This document shows, piece after piece, positions 1 to 10,394 of a stretch of 64,000 bases of DNA (its first letter is position 1; every line of letters begins with the position of its first letter). Made by a program: the position numbers and the translations under genes. Source of the DNA: Isochrysis galbana. Taxonomy: Eukaryota; Haptophyta; Isochrysidales; Isochrysidaceae. The DNA lies in NCBI GenBank assembly GCA_018136815.1, contig CM030935.1:1484204-1548203 (forward strand). Reading direction: 5' to 3'. The notes beneath the pieces were generated by a model, which saw only the letters and a list, made by a program, of their open reading frames with translations, was not told the DNA's origin and made no database searches.

Positions 1-3000
1 CTAGCCGAGGCGTGGGGCTAGCCTAGAGGGACGGGTCCCTTACCCAAGACATGGGATCAACGAGAATGGAGCCTGGAGCGAGTGCGCGAAGACGGCGCAT
101 CGAGAACGGGAGGAAGAGGAGTATCCCTGGCTGACGAAGAAGTTGCTTCCGGGGACTCAACATCTTCTGGACAAGTCTCTTCGACGGAGCGATCATAATC
201 ATCAAGCAAATCAGAACAACGACGGAGCAACTCGGAACGAGGCTCCCAGGTGGCTTCTCGAAGAGCATAGCCACGCCACTTCACGAGGTACTCGATAGAA
301 TCGCCATGGCTACGACGATCGAGCAACTTTTCAACGATGTACTCGTCGTCAGCCAGCGGCTCTTTATCAACGAAAGTATGATACGGCCGGAGGTTCGAGA
401 TATGCACCTCCTCCTTGACTAACCGGTTCTCCAGATCACGGAGTCGGTACCTAGTGTCGGACAGAGCCTCTACGACGCGGTAGGGACCCGAGTAGATGAA
501 TTGCAACTTGTTGGCATGGCCTGGTAATCGCATGCAGACGCGATCCCCAGGTTCGAAACGAGCTGGTCTTTGAGACTTGATGGTAGCGTCACGGACTGAC
601 TCAGCCTGAGCGGCTAGGGTAGCCTCGAGAGCGCTGGACCAAGAGAGGCGGAGGCTCGCATTGAGCCTGGATGCGTACGAGCGAACGTCGGCGGACGCCG
701 CCTCGAGAGCAGTTGGCGAAACGGACTTCGGATCAGAGAGTTGAGCGGGCAGACGCAGCTCACGCCCAAAGATCAAAGACGCTGGAGACCGGGAGGTAAC
801 ACGACCGGAAGAAGCCCTCAACGAGAGGAGTAGGAACGGCAAATGGTCGACCCAATGGCTGCCACCCTCATTCGAGGCGCGCATCAAACGAATGAGCGTT
901 TGCTGAGCGCGTTCGACGAAGCCTACACCCTCATGTCGATACGGCTCTGTACTCGACAAATCAGTCCCGGTGAGCTCCAGAATACGCGAAACAAGAACCG
1001 AACATAGATTCGAACCGGCGTCGGTTCGAAGCTGCCTAGGGACTCCATAACGCGTCACAATCAAGCGGATGAACATGTCCAAGGCCATCTCCGACGAGGG
1101 ATCCCCATTCGACGGCTCAGCCTCAATCCATCGAGTGAGCGAGTCGATGAAGACGACCAGCTTGTCGTAACCCGAGACTCCAGGCACGAAGTTGTGAGTG
1201 GGAGCCAGTGCGAGCACGTCGCAGTAGACCACATCAAAGGGGTAGGTACCCACAGAGAGACCGGAGGGCGACGCTAGAGCCCTAGGTAGCGGCTTGGCGA
1301 GGGTGCACTCGTGGCATTCTCGGACGTAGGATGCAACGTCGGAAGACATGCCAGGCCAGTATACCCGAGTACGAAGAAGACCGGACATACGAGAAACTCC
1401 AAGGTGACCGGAGCGATCGTGGTAGGCAAAAAGGTAGCGAGACCGCAAGGAGGGCGGAACATAGAGCACTAGCGAGTCCGGGTCGGTGGAGTCAGGAACG
1501 GTGCGATAGTAGACGAGCCCATCGTGAACGACGAAACGGCGAAGCATCTTGGATTGCTGAGCGGGAGCGGGAGCGACAGAACTGGAACACGAATCATCGT
1601 CGGCAATGGGGCCTGAGGCGGCGGCCGGCGGAGGCGACCCTTGGCCTGATGGCTCGTGATTGACCGTCTCTCCTGAGCCTAGGAGTGGCTCTACGAACGG
1701 ATCTTCCGCCAGGGCCGCTCTCATCTCTTCGGAAGTCGGCGTACCCGGAGCCAAATAACTGGACTGGATGGCGGGCCCGGAATCGGAGGCTCGACGACGA
1801 GATCGGTCCAAAGCTTGAAGCCCTCGCGCCGTAGCTACGGAGCGCGTGATGGCAGCCACCGGATGAGACCGTTCATGCTCGGCTAGAGACTCTGAGCCAG
1901 GCTCACGTACCGCTAACGACGCTGGGCCGGCGAGTGGTTCGTCTTCGTGTTCCGGCTCCAGGGATGCTAGCCGAGAGAGCCCGTCAGCATCCTGATGAAC
2001 AGCTCCTGGTTTATGTTCGACATCGAACCGGTACTCAGCCAACTTGAGAGCCCACCGAGTCAGCCGAGAGGCTGGCCCACCGGCTACTTGATCCTTCATG
2101 GTATGCAGCCATCGCAGCGCAGAGTGGTCAACGACTAACTTGAACCGACGCCCCCAAAGGTAGGGTCGCCAATTTCGGATTGATTCCAGGGCAGCCAAGA
2201 GTTCAATCTCAGTCACCGTCCAATGGCGTTCGGCCGAGGTGAGACTGCGAGCGTAGTACCCAACGACTCGTTCACGGTTATCGTCTCCTAGCTGCGAGAG
2301 GATGCCGGCGATGCCCAACTTGCTAGCCCCATCGGTCTTGACGATGAAGGGCCGATCATCCCTGGGTGGAGTCAAGACGGGCTCCGAGGTGATCGCTGTC
2401 TTGAGCTCTTGGATAGCTCGGCGACACTCCTCGGACTGAGACTCCTTTGCCACGTCACAGCCCTTCCGCGTGAGGGCAGTGAGAGGAGCAGCCTTAGCGG
2501 CGAATTGGCGAATGAATCGACGATAGTAGGAGCAAAGGCCGAGGAAAGATCGAACCGCTTCCAAGGAGTTGATGGATGACGGGTCGATGTCGGCGACAGC
2601 TGCGACCTTCTTCGGGTCCATCTTGAGACCTTCCCTCGAGACAACGTGACCGAGGTACTCCGTAGAGGTGGCAAAGAAGACACACTTGGACATCTTGCAG
2701 GTCAGGCCGGCCCACTCTAGCCGTTCGAGAACGAGGTCTAGCCGGTGAAGCATTTGCTCGAACGAAGCCTGTGCCCTGGCCTCTTCGGAAGGACCCACGC
2801 CCGTTGACCAGATGCCCACATCATCGAGGTAAGGCATGCAGATCTCCCACGCTAGCGCACCGAGAACGATGTCCATCAAGCGGCACATGTAGGAGGGACC
2901 TGATTGGATGCCGAACGGTAGAAAGTTGAACTCGTATTTGCCACGGTGGGTAGTGAAAGCGGTGATATGTTTGTGCGACTCTTTGATCGGGATGCCCCAA

Positions 3001-6000
3001 AAACCAGAGGCTAAATCGAGAGTACATAAGAAGAGAGAACTGAGCGGCCCTTGGCCGGATGCTAGCCTATCAATAGCCTCTACAATGAGGGGTAGAGGGC
3101 TATCCTCGACGCGTAGCTTGGCGTTCGTGTCGCGGTAGTCCACGCAGAATCGAACGGAGCCATCTTTCTTGCTGACCAGGACTACTCGGGAAGCCCAAGC
3201 CGAATTTGACTTGCGAATAATGCCAGCGGCTTCCATCTTGGCTACCTCCTCTTCTATGATGAGCTCGCCTGCGCGGCCCACTCTAGACGGAGCGTGCCGG
3301 TGAGGAACAGCGCCGGGGTTGAGTGGCAACTCCACCTCGAGAACGTGCGTATGGTTTGGAGCCCCCGGGTGCAACGCGAAAGCTTTGATGCGCCGGGCCA
3401 AGAGTTGGCGTACTTCTTCTCGTTGATCGTCGGAAAGAAGCCGGTCCGGATCGATGGTGGCTGAGTCGAGTAGGGCTCGTTGCTCCTCGCTCAGCGCGGT
3501 GACAGGGTCACCATCCCCCTCGCTTCCAGTCGGAGTCCAGCCCCGGTGCAACTTGAAACGCACCTGGAGCGAAGCTATCGGATGCAGAGACGGCAGGGTC
3601 AGCGCATTGACCCCGGTGTGGACGATCGTCACCGCGATGCGATGATCGTCCGTGGGCGTGACCACCGTGGGCATTACGAGAGGGGACGAATCGAGAGCCT
3701 CGCGATTTGGTAGGCGGTCGACCAGCATCGCGCAGTCCGAATGATCTCGGAGAGCTAGCGGAACCCTGACCCAGATGGTTGCGCGGTGGAAGGCAGGAAT
3801 CGTCACCGCTTGCTCCGTGTAGAGAAGATATTCGGACGAGGTAGACGCCGGAGCTTTGGCCGCAAACTCGTCGGCAGACTCAAAGAGAGGTGTATAGAGT
3901 GGCTGCCTAGCATCAGCAGCAGCCTCACCCTCCGATCCGGCCGGGATCTCTCGTGTTGCCGTCGACCTCTCCAGAAAGTCGACAGTCAGCGGCTGACCGG
4001 GTGACATCGAGATAGCTCCGACGAAGCCGGAGTCCGCGACTGGGGGTGGCGCCGTGGAAACTCTGACTACGCATTCGGAAAGGACTCTTGAAGAGTCTTC
4101 TGAATCGCCAGAGGCAGGACGGAGGCGGAGGCTTCCCTCCGAGCTCGCGGCGTCGAGAGAAATGGTAGCGGAGTGGGCGGCCAAAAAATCGTTCCCGAGC
4201 AGCAGCATCGGGTTTCCTTCGATGACCGCGAACGAATGACGGAAGAGGCGACCGGACAAGGAGAAGACGAGGCTAGCCCGGCCCCTAGTGATGAGAGGAA
4301 GGCCGTCCGGCCCATGTAGGTTGGGGACGGTAGCGTCCGATACGCGTTCGACGCAAGCGTCTTCAGGTAGTCGATCGAGAAGAGCAGTGGTGATTACTGA
4401 CGGGCCCGCTCCAGTGTCAGCCAGGGTGCTGTTCACCGTGAGGGCAACGTCCGGGAGAACGAACCCTTGAGCTGCGCGGTCGCCATCGGCACGGCAGACC
4501 ACGAGATCGCGGACATAGAGGCAGTGACGAGGGTAGAGCGGCGGCGGCGTGTCCGCGATAGATTCTACTGGAAGCGAGGTTCCGGCTCCGGGTGACGGGG
4601 TGGTTGGATTGGAGGCTGGCCTGGACGGAGAAGGTTCATCGACGTGGGGCACTCGCTCGATAGCGGCGGCCACCGTCTGCGGCACGAATGGTATTGAAGA
4701 GTATGGGGATGCCTTTGCTGAATTAGAGGGGTTAGGCACGCCATCATAGCCTAGCCCTCGACGGTCCGTCGGATGCCGAGGTTGATCCATTTGGCGTGAC
4801 CATTCCTTCTCCAGGGACTTCTGCAAGTCTGTCTTCGGAAGCTTCGACAACTCGGAAAAACCAGCCGCACTGAGGCCCCTAGCGGCAGCCCCATCGCCAC
4901 ACAATGCCTGTGGAGTACCTTCTCCGTCGGCGGCGTCGGAGGGCTTGGTCTCGAGGGCCTGCATGCTCCGGTGTTCTGGAGTCTCGGGCGTATCATCTTC
5001 TCCCGAGTCCAGCCCAACATCCCCGTTTTCAAGTGGCCTTTCGGCTACGACCGAACCGGTCGGTTCGGCCACTCCTTCGTCGCCAGCCGTGAAGGAGGCG
5101 CTCGGAGATAGTGCATTGATGCCTTGAGAGCCCAGTCGAGACAAGATGGAAGGTTCCGACGGCTCCGCAGCTGCCGCTTGCTCAGCGATTTCTTGGGCGA
5201 TGGAAGGCGTGACATCCTGCCACCGATGGACCCCCGAAATTACATCACGATCGAAGACCTGCCACTTGCTGCGGCGCTTCTTCACCGTGTTTGGAGGGCC
5301 TGGCGTTGTAGAGCGGTCCCTTATGGGCCACTCCCACGGCGTGAAGCAGTCCACTTCCGCCACGGTCCCGTCTTGCGATGCGTTGGTTTCCGAGTCCTTC
5401 TGATGAAGCAGGCGAGACGCATCGGCAACGGGGCCCGCGTCTGAGATCACGACAACCGAATCAGACACTGGCGAACCGCTGGGAGGCGTGAGGTGAGAGC
5501 TAGGAGCTGCCTCGCCTCTCCCCTCCATGAAGCGAGCCAGAGCCGTCCTCGGCTCAGCCAGTTCGAAACCGGTCGAGCAAAGCGAGGGGCGTTCTCTCAA
5601 GCTGGCAGCTGCTTGGGAAATTGCCCAGTCCACCGTGAAGTTGAGCGAACGCGACGCCTTGGCTTTGCGCGCATAACGGCGCAAGACCGGCATCCACTGG
5701 GCCGCCATTGCACCGGCAATGCCCACATAGGTGCGGCTGCGAAGGGCGCCACGGTGGGGCGACGGCGATAGATCCGCCATCGCGGATAGACGTCCCTCGA
5801 CAATCTTCGAAGGCTGCAGGGGCGGGAGTGAAGCCGTCAGGTACAGGCCAGTTGCTTTTTGATGGCCCGTGCCGTGCTGCCACGGCTGCACAAACTGCCG
5901 CGGTCGCAACCCCCCGACTAAGGCGGAGGCTTCCGCGTGCATTCGAGGATTTTCGACGGCAACGAAAGGCGCGTCGGCGCTTGCCATGGCGAGGAAGACT

Positions 6001-7910
6001 CTAGCGGCGGATTCGAGAGCCTGGCGTCGTCCCGGCTCCCGATCGAGCCACTGGCAACTCACCGCCGACAAATACGTGCACGGCGGATGCGCGACCACGA
6101 GGTCCCAACCGAGGTTTTGAATGTGAAGAGCATCTCCGCAGAAGTGGGGAATGTAGTCGATCTCCGACGGTCGTAGATCGCACGTCGCGACGTGCGCTCC
6201 GGCGAGTAGGAACATCGAAGACACGACCCCGCTAGCTTCACCGACGACCAGAACGCGGGGTGAAGGAATCCCCTCGGCCGCGTCGAGCGTCACGGCGTCG
6301 TGGATCGCCGCTAACTCAGCGCAAAGCTCGTCAAAATGCGTCGGCAGTACGGCAGAGGGTGATGAATGAGTGCTCGCGTGCGGCCGCCGCAAGGCTAGAG
6401 CAGCTTCGGCGAGATGGCGGGGCAAGATGACGGAGGAACCGCTAGCCCGGGCACGGGAGGCGGCTAACATTTGGAGCTCGCGCGTAGGGGCGCGGGCAGC
6501 TTCAGTAGACTTGGCGGCCGAGGAACAACCAACCACGGCGATCCGGTGGATGGCCTCGGCAGTAGAATTCAGGGGGAGGGGGTCGTCGCCCTGAAGTTTC
6601 GGTGGGCTAGACCTGAAGGGGGTTGGCCCCGGCGGGCGATCCCTGGAACGGGGATCCTCCGGAGAGCCGAGAGAAAGAGGAGACGCCGGCGTCCGTGTGG
6701 GGCGCGACGAGAGATCGTAATCGACGGCCACTGCGTCTCCCGAGTCTGGGGTGGCCACGGCGTGAGCGCGGAAAGCCGCAGCTCCCTTGGAACCTTCAAC
6801 TTCATTGACTCCGGAAGCCGACCCTTCCGGGTCGGGAACCAGGTCAGAAACGAGAACAGGTGCAACTTCGAGACGAGAGAATGAACACGATGACGGAGAA
6901 ATATAACGAACCGGGGAGAGAGGTGAGGAGGAGGCACAAGTCTCCGCCTCCACTGCACGAGAACCTACGGTAGGCAACGACAATTCGTCCGCAGAGCGGC
7001 TCCGGCTATGGCCCTTGGGAGAGAGGTCTCCAGTGGGGTCCCGCCGGGAAAGAGCAGAAACAGGTAAAGCAGCAACAACGTTTTCGGACGCGGCAGCGGC
7101 CACGTCGGACCTATCCATAGAACCTAGAGCAGAAGATGATACCGAGTCGACAGCCCTCGAGGGCTTCACAACTGATTGTTTACGAAACGAAGAGACCGAA
7201 GACGCGTCGAATCTACCTAGCCCACCCCCTTGGGCAGGGCCGTCGGGGGGTGAATCCAGGGATGAAGATGCGTCGAAAGACCTAGGAGAGTTAGAAGGAA
7301 CCGATGACAGCATAGTATCCGTAGAAACAGACTCCAAGAGGGGCAGCGTGCGAGAATCAGCCCCTAGCATCCTAATAGCGTGCGAAGTAATAGAAGAACT
7401 TGTAGACGTACACGAATTTCGGAGAGTCGGGTCGCGACGATCTCCGGGGCAAACCTGTTTCCAGGAGCCCGGGTCAAGTGTCGACTCCGGCTTCCGAGAT
7501 AGCCGTTCGGCGGGGGCTTCAGCCGGCGAGGCGGCTCCCACCGTCGAGGACTGAATAGAGCTAGAGACAGGGGGAGAATCGCCGCGTTGACAGCTCTTCT
7601 CCCTAAGCGGCGTAGGGATCGGATCGGGATGGTGGTGGTGGCGTTCGGGCCCACCGCCCGCGATGTTCTCCGCCAGGGTTTGAAGGACGGGGACCCCGCC
7701 GGACCCCTACTGAGGCTTAACCCGGACCATCGAGCGAAGAAGCTTATGAATGTGCTCGTCCGATCCACACTCTCCGCAGCCAGCCTCACACAGAAAGCGA
7801 ATATATGGCTGACAGATGACGGGGTTGTGAGCACCGTCTCCCGTGCCATATTTCCAGGCTTCGCTGGCTGGAGTGCCAGGAGGAGCGTGAGGTCGGAAAG
7901 CGCAGAAGGC
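1..7910 (-). mobile_element. Partial Ty3/gypsy (chromovirus) LTR retrotransposon
   Basis: The element carrying the polyprotein runs on the minus strand. Its 3' untranslated region and 3' LTR lie off the left edge, since only 56 bases remain after the stop codon. Bases 7542-7910, upstream of the frame, should hold leader or 5' LTR sequence, but I found no matching LTR pair within the window. A non-autonomous repeat begins at about 7911 and may have replaced the true 5' end. Confidence 0.7.
57..7541 (-). CDS. Ty3/gypsy chromovirus polyprotein with a fused cytosine-methyltransferase-like domain (2494 aa)
   Basis: One uninterrupted frame. The first ~400 residues are Ser/Pro-rich with no recognisable capsid or zinc knuckle. 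Residues ~428-620 match the phage-type C5 cytosine methyltransferase fold: a glycine-containing SAM loop (VVGEASGVV, 432-440), HPPC with the candidate nucleophile Cys488, ENP at 530-532, then a QPW...KATGLYL block typical of phage relatives. Retropepsin follows (DTG 1042-1044), then reverse transcriptase (~1415-1590, YLDD 1571-1574), RNase H (~1730-1860), an integrase HHCC finger (H2041, H2046, C2076, C2079), the integrase core D2108, D2174, E2210 (exactly 35 residues between the last two), and a chromodomain (~2400-2450). Domain order is that of Ty3/gypsy chromoviruses; the methyltransferase is extra. Lack of stops across 7.5 kb suggests a young, possibly active copy. The start is uncertain and may lie downstream of the first Met. 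Retroelement identity is very secure; methyltransferase activity is inferred. Confidence 0.93.
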   Translation of the reverse strand: MGAASPAEAPAERLSRKPESTLDPGSWKQVCPGDRRDPTLRNSCTSTSSSITSHAIRMLGADSRTLPLLESVSTDTMLSSVPSNSPRSFDASSSLDSPPDGPAQGGGLGRFDASSVSSFRKQSVVKPSRAVDSVSSSALGSMDRSDVAAAASENVVAALPVSALSRRDPTGDLSPKGHSRSRSADELSLPTVGSRAVEAETCASSSPLSPVRYISPSSCSFSRLEVAPVLVSDLVPDPEGSASGVNEVEGSKGAAAFRAHAVATPDSGDAVAVDYDLSSRPTRTPASPLSLGSPEDPRSRDRPPGPTPFRSSPPKLQGDDPLPLNSTAEAIHRIAVVGCSSAAKSTEAARAPTRELQMLAASRARASGSSVILPRHLAEAALALRRPHASTHSSPSAVLPTHFDELCAELAAIHDAVTLDAAEGIPSPRVLVVGEASGVVSSMFLLAGAHVATCDLRPSEIDYIPHFCGDALHIQNLGWDLVVAHPPCTYLSAVSCQWLDREPGRRQALESAARVFLAMASADAPFVAVENPRMHAEASALVGGLRPRQFVQPWQHGTGHQKATGLYLTASLPPLQPSKIVEGRLSAMADLSPSPHRGALRSRTYVGIAGAMAAQWMPVLRRYARKAKASRSLNFTVDWAISQAAASLRERPSLCSTGFELAEPRTALARFMEGRGEAAPSSHLTPPSGSPVSDSVVVISDAGPVADASRLLHQKDSETNASQDGTVAEVDCFTPWEWPIRDRSTTPGPPNTVKKRRSKWQVFDRDVISGVHRWQDVTPSIAQEIAEQAAAAEPSEPSILSRLGSQGINALSPSASFTAGDEGVAEPTGSVVAERPLENGDVGLDSGEDDTPETPEHRSMQALETKPSDAADGEGTPQALCGDGAAARGLSAAGFSELSKLPKTDLQKSLEKEWSRQMDQPRHPTDRRGLGYDGVPNPSNSAKASPYSSIPFVPQTVAAAIERVPHVDEPSPSRPASNPTTPSPGAGTSLPVESIADTPPPLYPRHCLYVRDLVVCRADGDRAAQGFVLPDVALTVNSTLADTGAGPSVITTALLDRLPEDACVERVSDATVPNLHGPDGLPLITRGRASLVFSLSGRLFRHSFAVIEGNPMLLLGNDFLAAHSATISLDAASSEGSLRLRPASGDSEDSSRVLSECVVRVSTAPPPVADSGFVGAISMSPGQPLTVDFLERSTATREIPAGSEGEAAADARQPLYTPLFESADEFAAKAPASTSSEYLLYTEQAVTIPAFHRATIWVRVPLALRDHSDCAMLVDRLPNREALDSSPLVMPTVVTPTDDHRIAVTIVHTGVNALTLPSLHPIASLQVRFKLHRGWTPTGSEGDGDPVTALSEEQRALLDSATIDPDRLLSDDQREEVRQLLARRIKAFALHPGAPNHTHVLEVELPLNPGAVPHRHAPSRVGRAGELIIEEEVAKMEAAGIIRKSNSAWASRVVLVSKKDGSVRFCVDYRDTNAKLRVEDSPLPLIVEAIDRLASGQGPLSSLFLCTLDLASGFWGIPIKESHKHITAFTTHRGKYEFNFLPFGIQSGPSYMCRLMDIVLGALAWEICMPYLDDVGIWSTGVGPSEEARAQASFEQMLHRLDLVLERLEWAGLTCKMSKCVFFATSTEYLGHVVSREGLKMDPKKVAAVADIDPSSINSLEAVRSFLGLCSYYRRFIRQFAAKAAPLTALTRKGCDVAKESQSEECRRAIQELKTAITSEPVLTPPRDDRPFIVKTDGASKLGIAGILSQLGDDNRERVVGYYARSLTSAERHWTVTEIELLAALESIRNWRPYLWGRRFKLVVDHSALRWLHTMKDQVAGGPASRLTRWALKLAEYRFDVEHKPGAVHQDADGLSRLASLEPEHEDEPLAGPASLAVREPGSESLAEHERSHPVAAITRSVATARGLQALDRSRRRASDSGPAIQSSYLAPGTPTSEEMRAALAEDPFVEPLLGSGETVNHEPSGQGSPPPAAASGPIADDDSCSSSVAPAPAQQSKMLRRFVVHDGLVYYRTVPDSTDPDSLVLYVPPSLRSRYLFAYHDRSGHLGVSRMSGLLRTRVYWPGMSSDVASYVRECHECTLAKPLPRALASPSGLSVGTYPFDVVYCDVLALAPTHNFVPGVSGYDKLVVFIDSLTRWIEAEPSNGDPSSEMALDMFIRLIVTRYGVPRQLRTDAGSNLCSVLVSRILELTGTDLSSTEPYRHEGVGFVERAQQTLIRLMRASNEGGSHWVDHLPFLLLSLRASSGRVTSRSPASLIFGRELRLPAQLSDPKSVSPTALEAASADVRSYASRLNASLRLSWSSALEATLAAQAESVRDATIKSQRPARFEPGDRVCMRLPGHANKLQFIYSGPYRVVEALSDTRYRLRDLENRLVKEEVHISNLRPYHTFVDKEPLADDEYIVEKLLDRRSHGDSIEYLVKWRGYALREATWEPRSELLRRCSDLLDDYDRSVEETCPEDVESPEATSSSARDTPLPPVLDAPSSRTRSRLHSR

Positions 7911-8518
7911 GGTGGAGGGCTTAGATATGGTCCGGTGGCCCGCGCCACCCCCCGGTGATCTTTCCCCCCCTTCCTCCTGTGTCTCCGAGTGGGCGGCCCA
8001 CTCTGTCTCGTCTTATCCTGTAAACAGGCGCGAGACTTACCGATTTTCCGGTGGGCGGAGCTCTCGCTCGCGCCCACCCCCTTTTCCGCGCTCTCTCTCC
8101 CCTCTCCTGCGGCACGCGCGATGGCGCGCCTGCGGCAGGCCTCCAGCTGCCCTCTGGCGGCCCCTGGAGGCTCCTGGAGGCCAGCTCAGGGGGCAGAGGA
8201 GGCTGGGGCTGGGCCCTGGCCTCCCCTGCCTCTCCCTCGCTGGCGCTCCTGGGCCTCAGGGGCCCCCACTCTGCACCTGTCTGCCTGTCGACCAGGGGGG
8301 GGAGGGGGGGTTGGAGCAATGGGCTGGTCACGAGGGGCCAGGATGGGCGAATGGGGCGAGCCTGTGGGGAAGGGAGTGGATCAGTAGGGCAGTGGCCTCC
8401 TGGCAAGCCATCAGGCATGCCAGGAGGATGGGTGGTTCCTCCCCCATGGCAGGGGAGGAGTGGAGAGAGGGGGGGGGCTCGTGCCCCCCCATGGGTCAAC
8501 CAAGTATAAACTTAGTTG
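7911..8518 (-). repeat. Non-autonomous retroelement, family A, copy A1 (3' truncated)
   Basis: Read on the minus strand, it starts with a terminal hairpin (AACTAAGT-type arms, plus strand 8498-8518) and continues with a long GC-rich body that closely matches copies at 29936-30690 and 50088-50839. The T-rich 3' tail present in those copies is missing here, and no target duplication could be paired. It has no coding capacity; frames through it are GC-rich artefacts. Confidence 0.8.
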
Positions 8519-8986
8519 AAATCCTCCTCTTCTAGGTCTCTCGTCTCGTATGGTTAAATGAACTCTCTTGGCTCGACATCGGGAGACGTCTCGATTTAAG
8601 TCGGGGGGTGTTGTATTCCTGCCCATCTGAAGGCTGTAGGCATGAATATTCGTGTAAGGTACGCGCTCACAATTACAATTGAACAGTTCCCCGTGTTGCC
8701 ACTGACGCACAAGACACACAGATTCGGATTCCCCATGGTCTCAAGTCCAGGTTTGCAGATTTTGGTCTCGAAATTTGCGATTCGAATTTTGTTTTTGCTG
8801 TTACTATAATCGGTTGCGCAAACCCGTAGTCTTAAAGACTACCGGGTTGTCTTCGGGGGGGGGGGGGGAAGACAACGGAAAATGTCTGCCTCCTTTGCCG
8901 CCTTCTGAGCAACGGTCGAAGCCTCGCCGATCTTCCCCAAGGTTCGCTCCCTCCCCCCAAGGGTCTCCCCTGTCATCTCCCCGCTT
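8519..8986. other. Intergenic repeat debris, no gene seen
   Basis: No credible coding region. A short inverted motif with AGTCT/AGACT arms, followed by TTGTCTTC, a G run and GAAGACAA (about 8822-8890), reappears in opposite orientation at about 57958-58015, so it is a dispersed repeat. Confidence 0.5.
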
Positions 8987-9310
8987 TGTCGTATTCCATA
9001 CGATGACAGACTTTACTTATAACCTTTGGGTTATTTTAAGCCTTACAGTTTCGTCGATTGGTATGCCGCCTCTTCTCTTACTTTCTCTCGATGTCATCAA
9101 ATGTTCCATGACCGTCTTCTGTCTTCTCTTGTCTATCGGTTGTACCTCCCCAGCGAGGTCTGCCCTCGTTGTGCCGACCCCTCCGTCGCATGTCTGCGCG
9201 TTGCTAAGTTGCCCTGGTGCCGACGCCTAGCCGTCCGTCCAGGTGTGGTTAGTTTTCGCTCCGTTTGGTTTAGTTTGTGTGGCTCTGTTGTCATAGACTT
9301 TTGGAGTTCA
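8987..9310 (+). repeat. Dispersed repeat G, copy 1
   Basis: Closely matches 34620-34965 over more than 300 bases. Both copies begin TGTCGTATTCCATACGA, a near-palindrome, and share a Cys-rich open stretch that may be coincidental. A TG start is compatible with a solo LTR, but no end or target duplication was established. Confidence 0.6.
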
Positions 9311-9555
9311 TGCGCTGTAGTCTCCCGTGTCTACCTCGGACCCAAGAAGCTCTCATTCTCACGTTCCCTCTCTCCCACTAGCTCGCTAGCTAGCCTCGTC
9401 TCTACTCTCCGACGCCGCGCGTCGCGATACTCCAACCTTCAGTCTACCTCATCGCTCGTAGCGCCCGATGGCGGCAAGCAGGCGACAAGGGAGGCGACAA
9501 AGGACAAAGGAGGCGAGGGCAACAAGGGCGAATGGACGAATGTAGGACCCTGCGA

Positions 9556-9646
9556 CGGTGACTAGTGGCTAGCCTGCAAGGAGGGAACATAGAAACGCAA
9601 ACAACTTCTAAAACAAAAAGGTCGATCGCGGATGCGACAGCTAAGT
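9556..9646 (+). repeat. Direct repeat Y, copy 1
   Basis: About 90 bases, beginning near GACGGTGACTAGTG and running through GGTCGATCGCGGATGCGACAG, are repeated almost unchanged at 10304-10394. The second copy reads directly into a tyrosine-recombinase-like tail, so this copy is probably a truncated fragment of the same element. Confidence 0.7.
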
Positions 9647-10121
9647 CGCGCGTTCAGGTATCGCCGGTGCAAGGAACCGCCCCCATGTGTGACCCTGATT
9701 CCCCCTCAGGTGTTGGCCGTTGGATTATACCGTGGCGCTATCTTACTTCGGTCTTCATCAACTCACTTAACGGTTTTCGAAAGATTCCCTCCTTATTCCT
9801 GTGCGTAACCGTCGCCCCCGTCGGATCGTCCGTCGCCCCGTCGCTCTCTTGTCGGCATTCTCTTCCTTGCTCGGTCTGTCAGCAGGTTCCTGTGCGTTCC
9901 GTGATAAGTGATAAGGATACGTTAGTGTGGAGAGTGTTGACGTGAGTGTAGTGTCATCTCGTCGGTCCAGCGGCCTGTGGCCGTCTGTCGTCTGTCGTTC
10001 TTCGTTCGTCGCTCTCGTTCTCGTTCTCGTTCCCGTTCTCGTCCCTCGTTCTCAACACTACCTCAATACCAAACCTCACCACTCCCTCAGCCTCAGCCTA
10101 TCCATCCCGACCCGCCCAGCC

Positions 10122-10277
10122 ATGTCCGCTCCGTCGTCGCGCTCGCCCTCGCCCAAGCCCGTCCTCCCGCCTTTCTCTGCTGAGGAGGTGGTCCAGCCCG
10201 TCATTGGCCACCCCCCAACTTCCGCCGCGCCTCTCGCCGCTTCCCTTCCGCCTTCCGTCCCCTCTGTTCCCATCTGA
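10122..10277 (+). pseudogene. Gag N-terminal fragment of a gypsy-like element
   Basis: A 51-residue Ser/Pro-rich frame starting MSAPSS, with an LPPFSAEEVVQP segment. It resembles the N-terminal stretches at 43849 and 51063, and the preceding leader (9950-10121, rich in CGTCGTC and CTCGTT runs) also matches the leaders of those copies. It is followed by unrelated recombinase-like sequence, so it is a broken or internally deleted copy. Function is inferred only from family resemblance. Confidence 0.45.
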
Positions 10278-10303
10278 GGTAGTGGTAACCTCGGATCCGT
10301 CAG

Positions 10304-10394
10304 CGACGGTGACTAGTGACTAGCCTGCAAGGAGGGGACATAGAAACGCAAACAACTCCTAAAACAAAAAGGTCGATCGCGGATGCGACAGCAG
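10304..10394 (+). repeat. Direct repeat Y, copy 2
   Basis: Second copy of the ~90 base repeat at 9556-9646. It forms the 5' part of the recombinase-like frame. The two copies flank a gag-like leader, which could reflect an internally deleted element with split repeats. Confidence 0.65.

Noticed and set aside
7364..8077. Long minus-strand frame overlapping the gypsy 5' end and repeat A1
   Set aside because: It crosses a repeat boundary, is GC-rich and Arg/Pro/Ser-biased, and shows no domain.
8490..8520. Terminal hairpins considered as Helitron 3' ends
   Set aside because: No CTRR terminus, and complete copies have 16-19 bp target duplications, which Helitrons do not make.
8987..9310. Repeat G considered as an LTR
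   Set aside because: Only two dispersed copies on the plus strand with unrelated flanks, no target duplication and no internal element between them.
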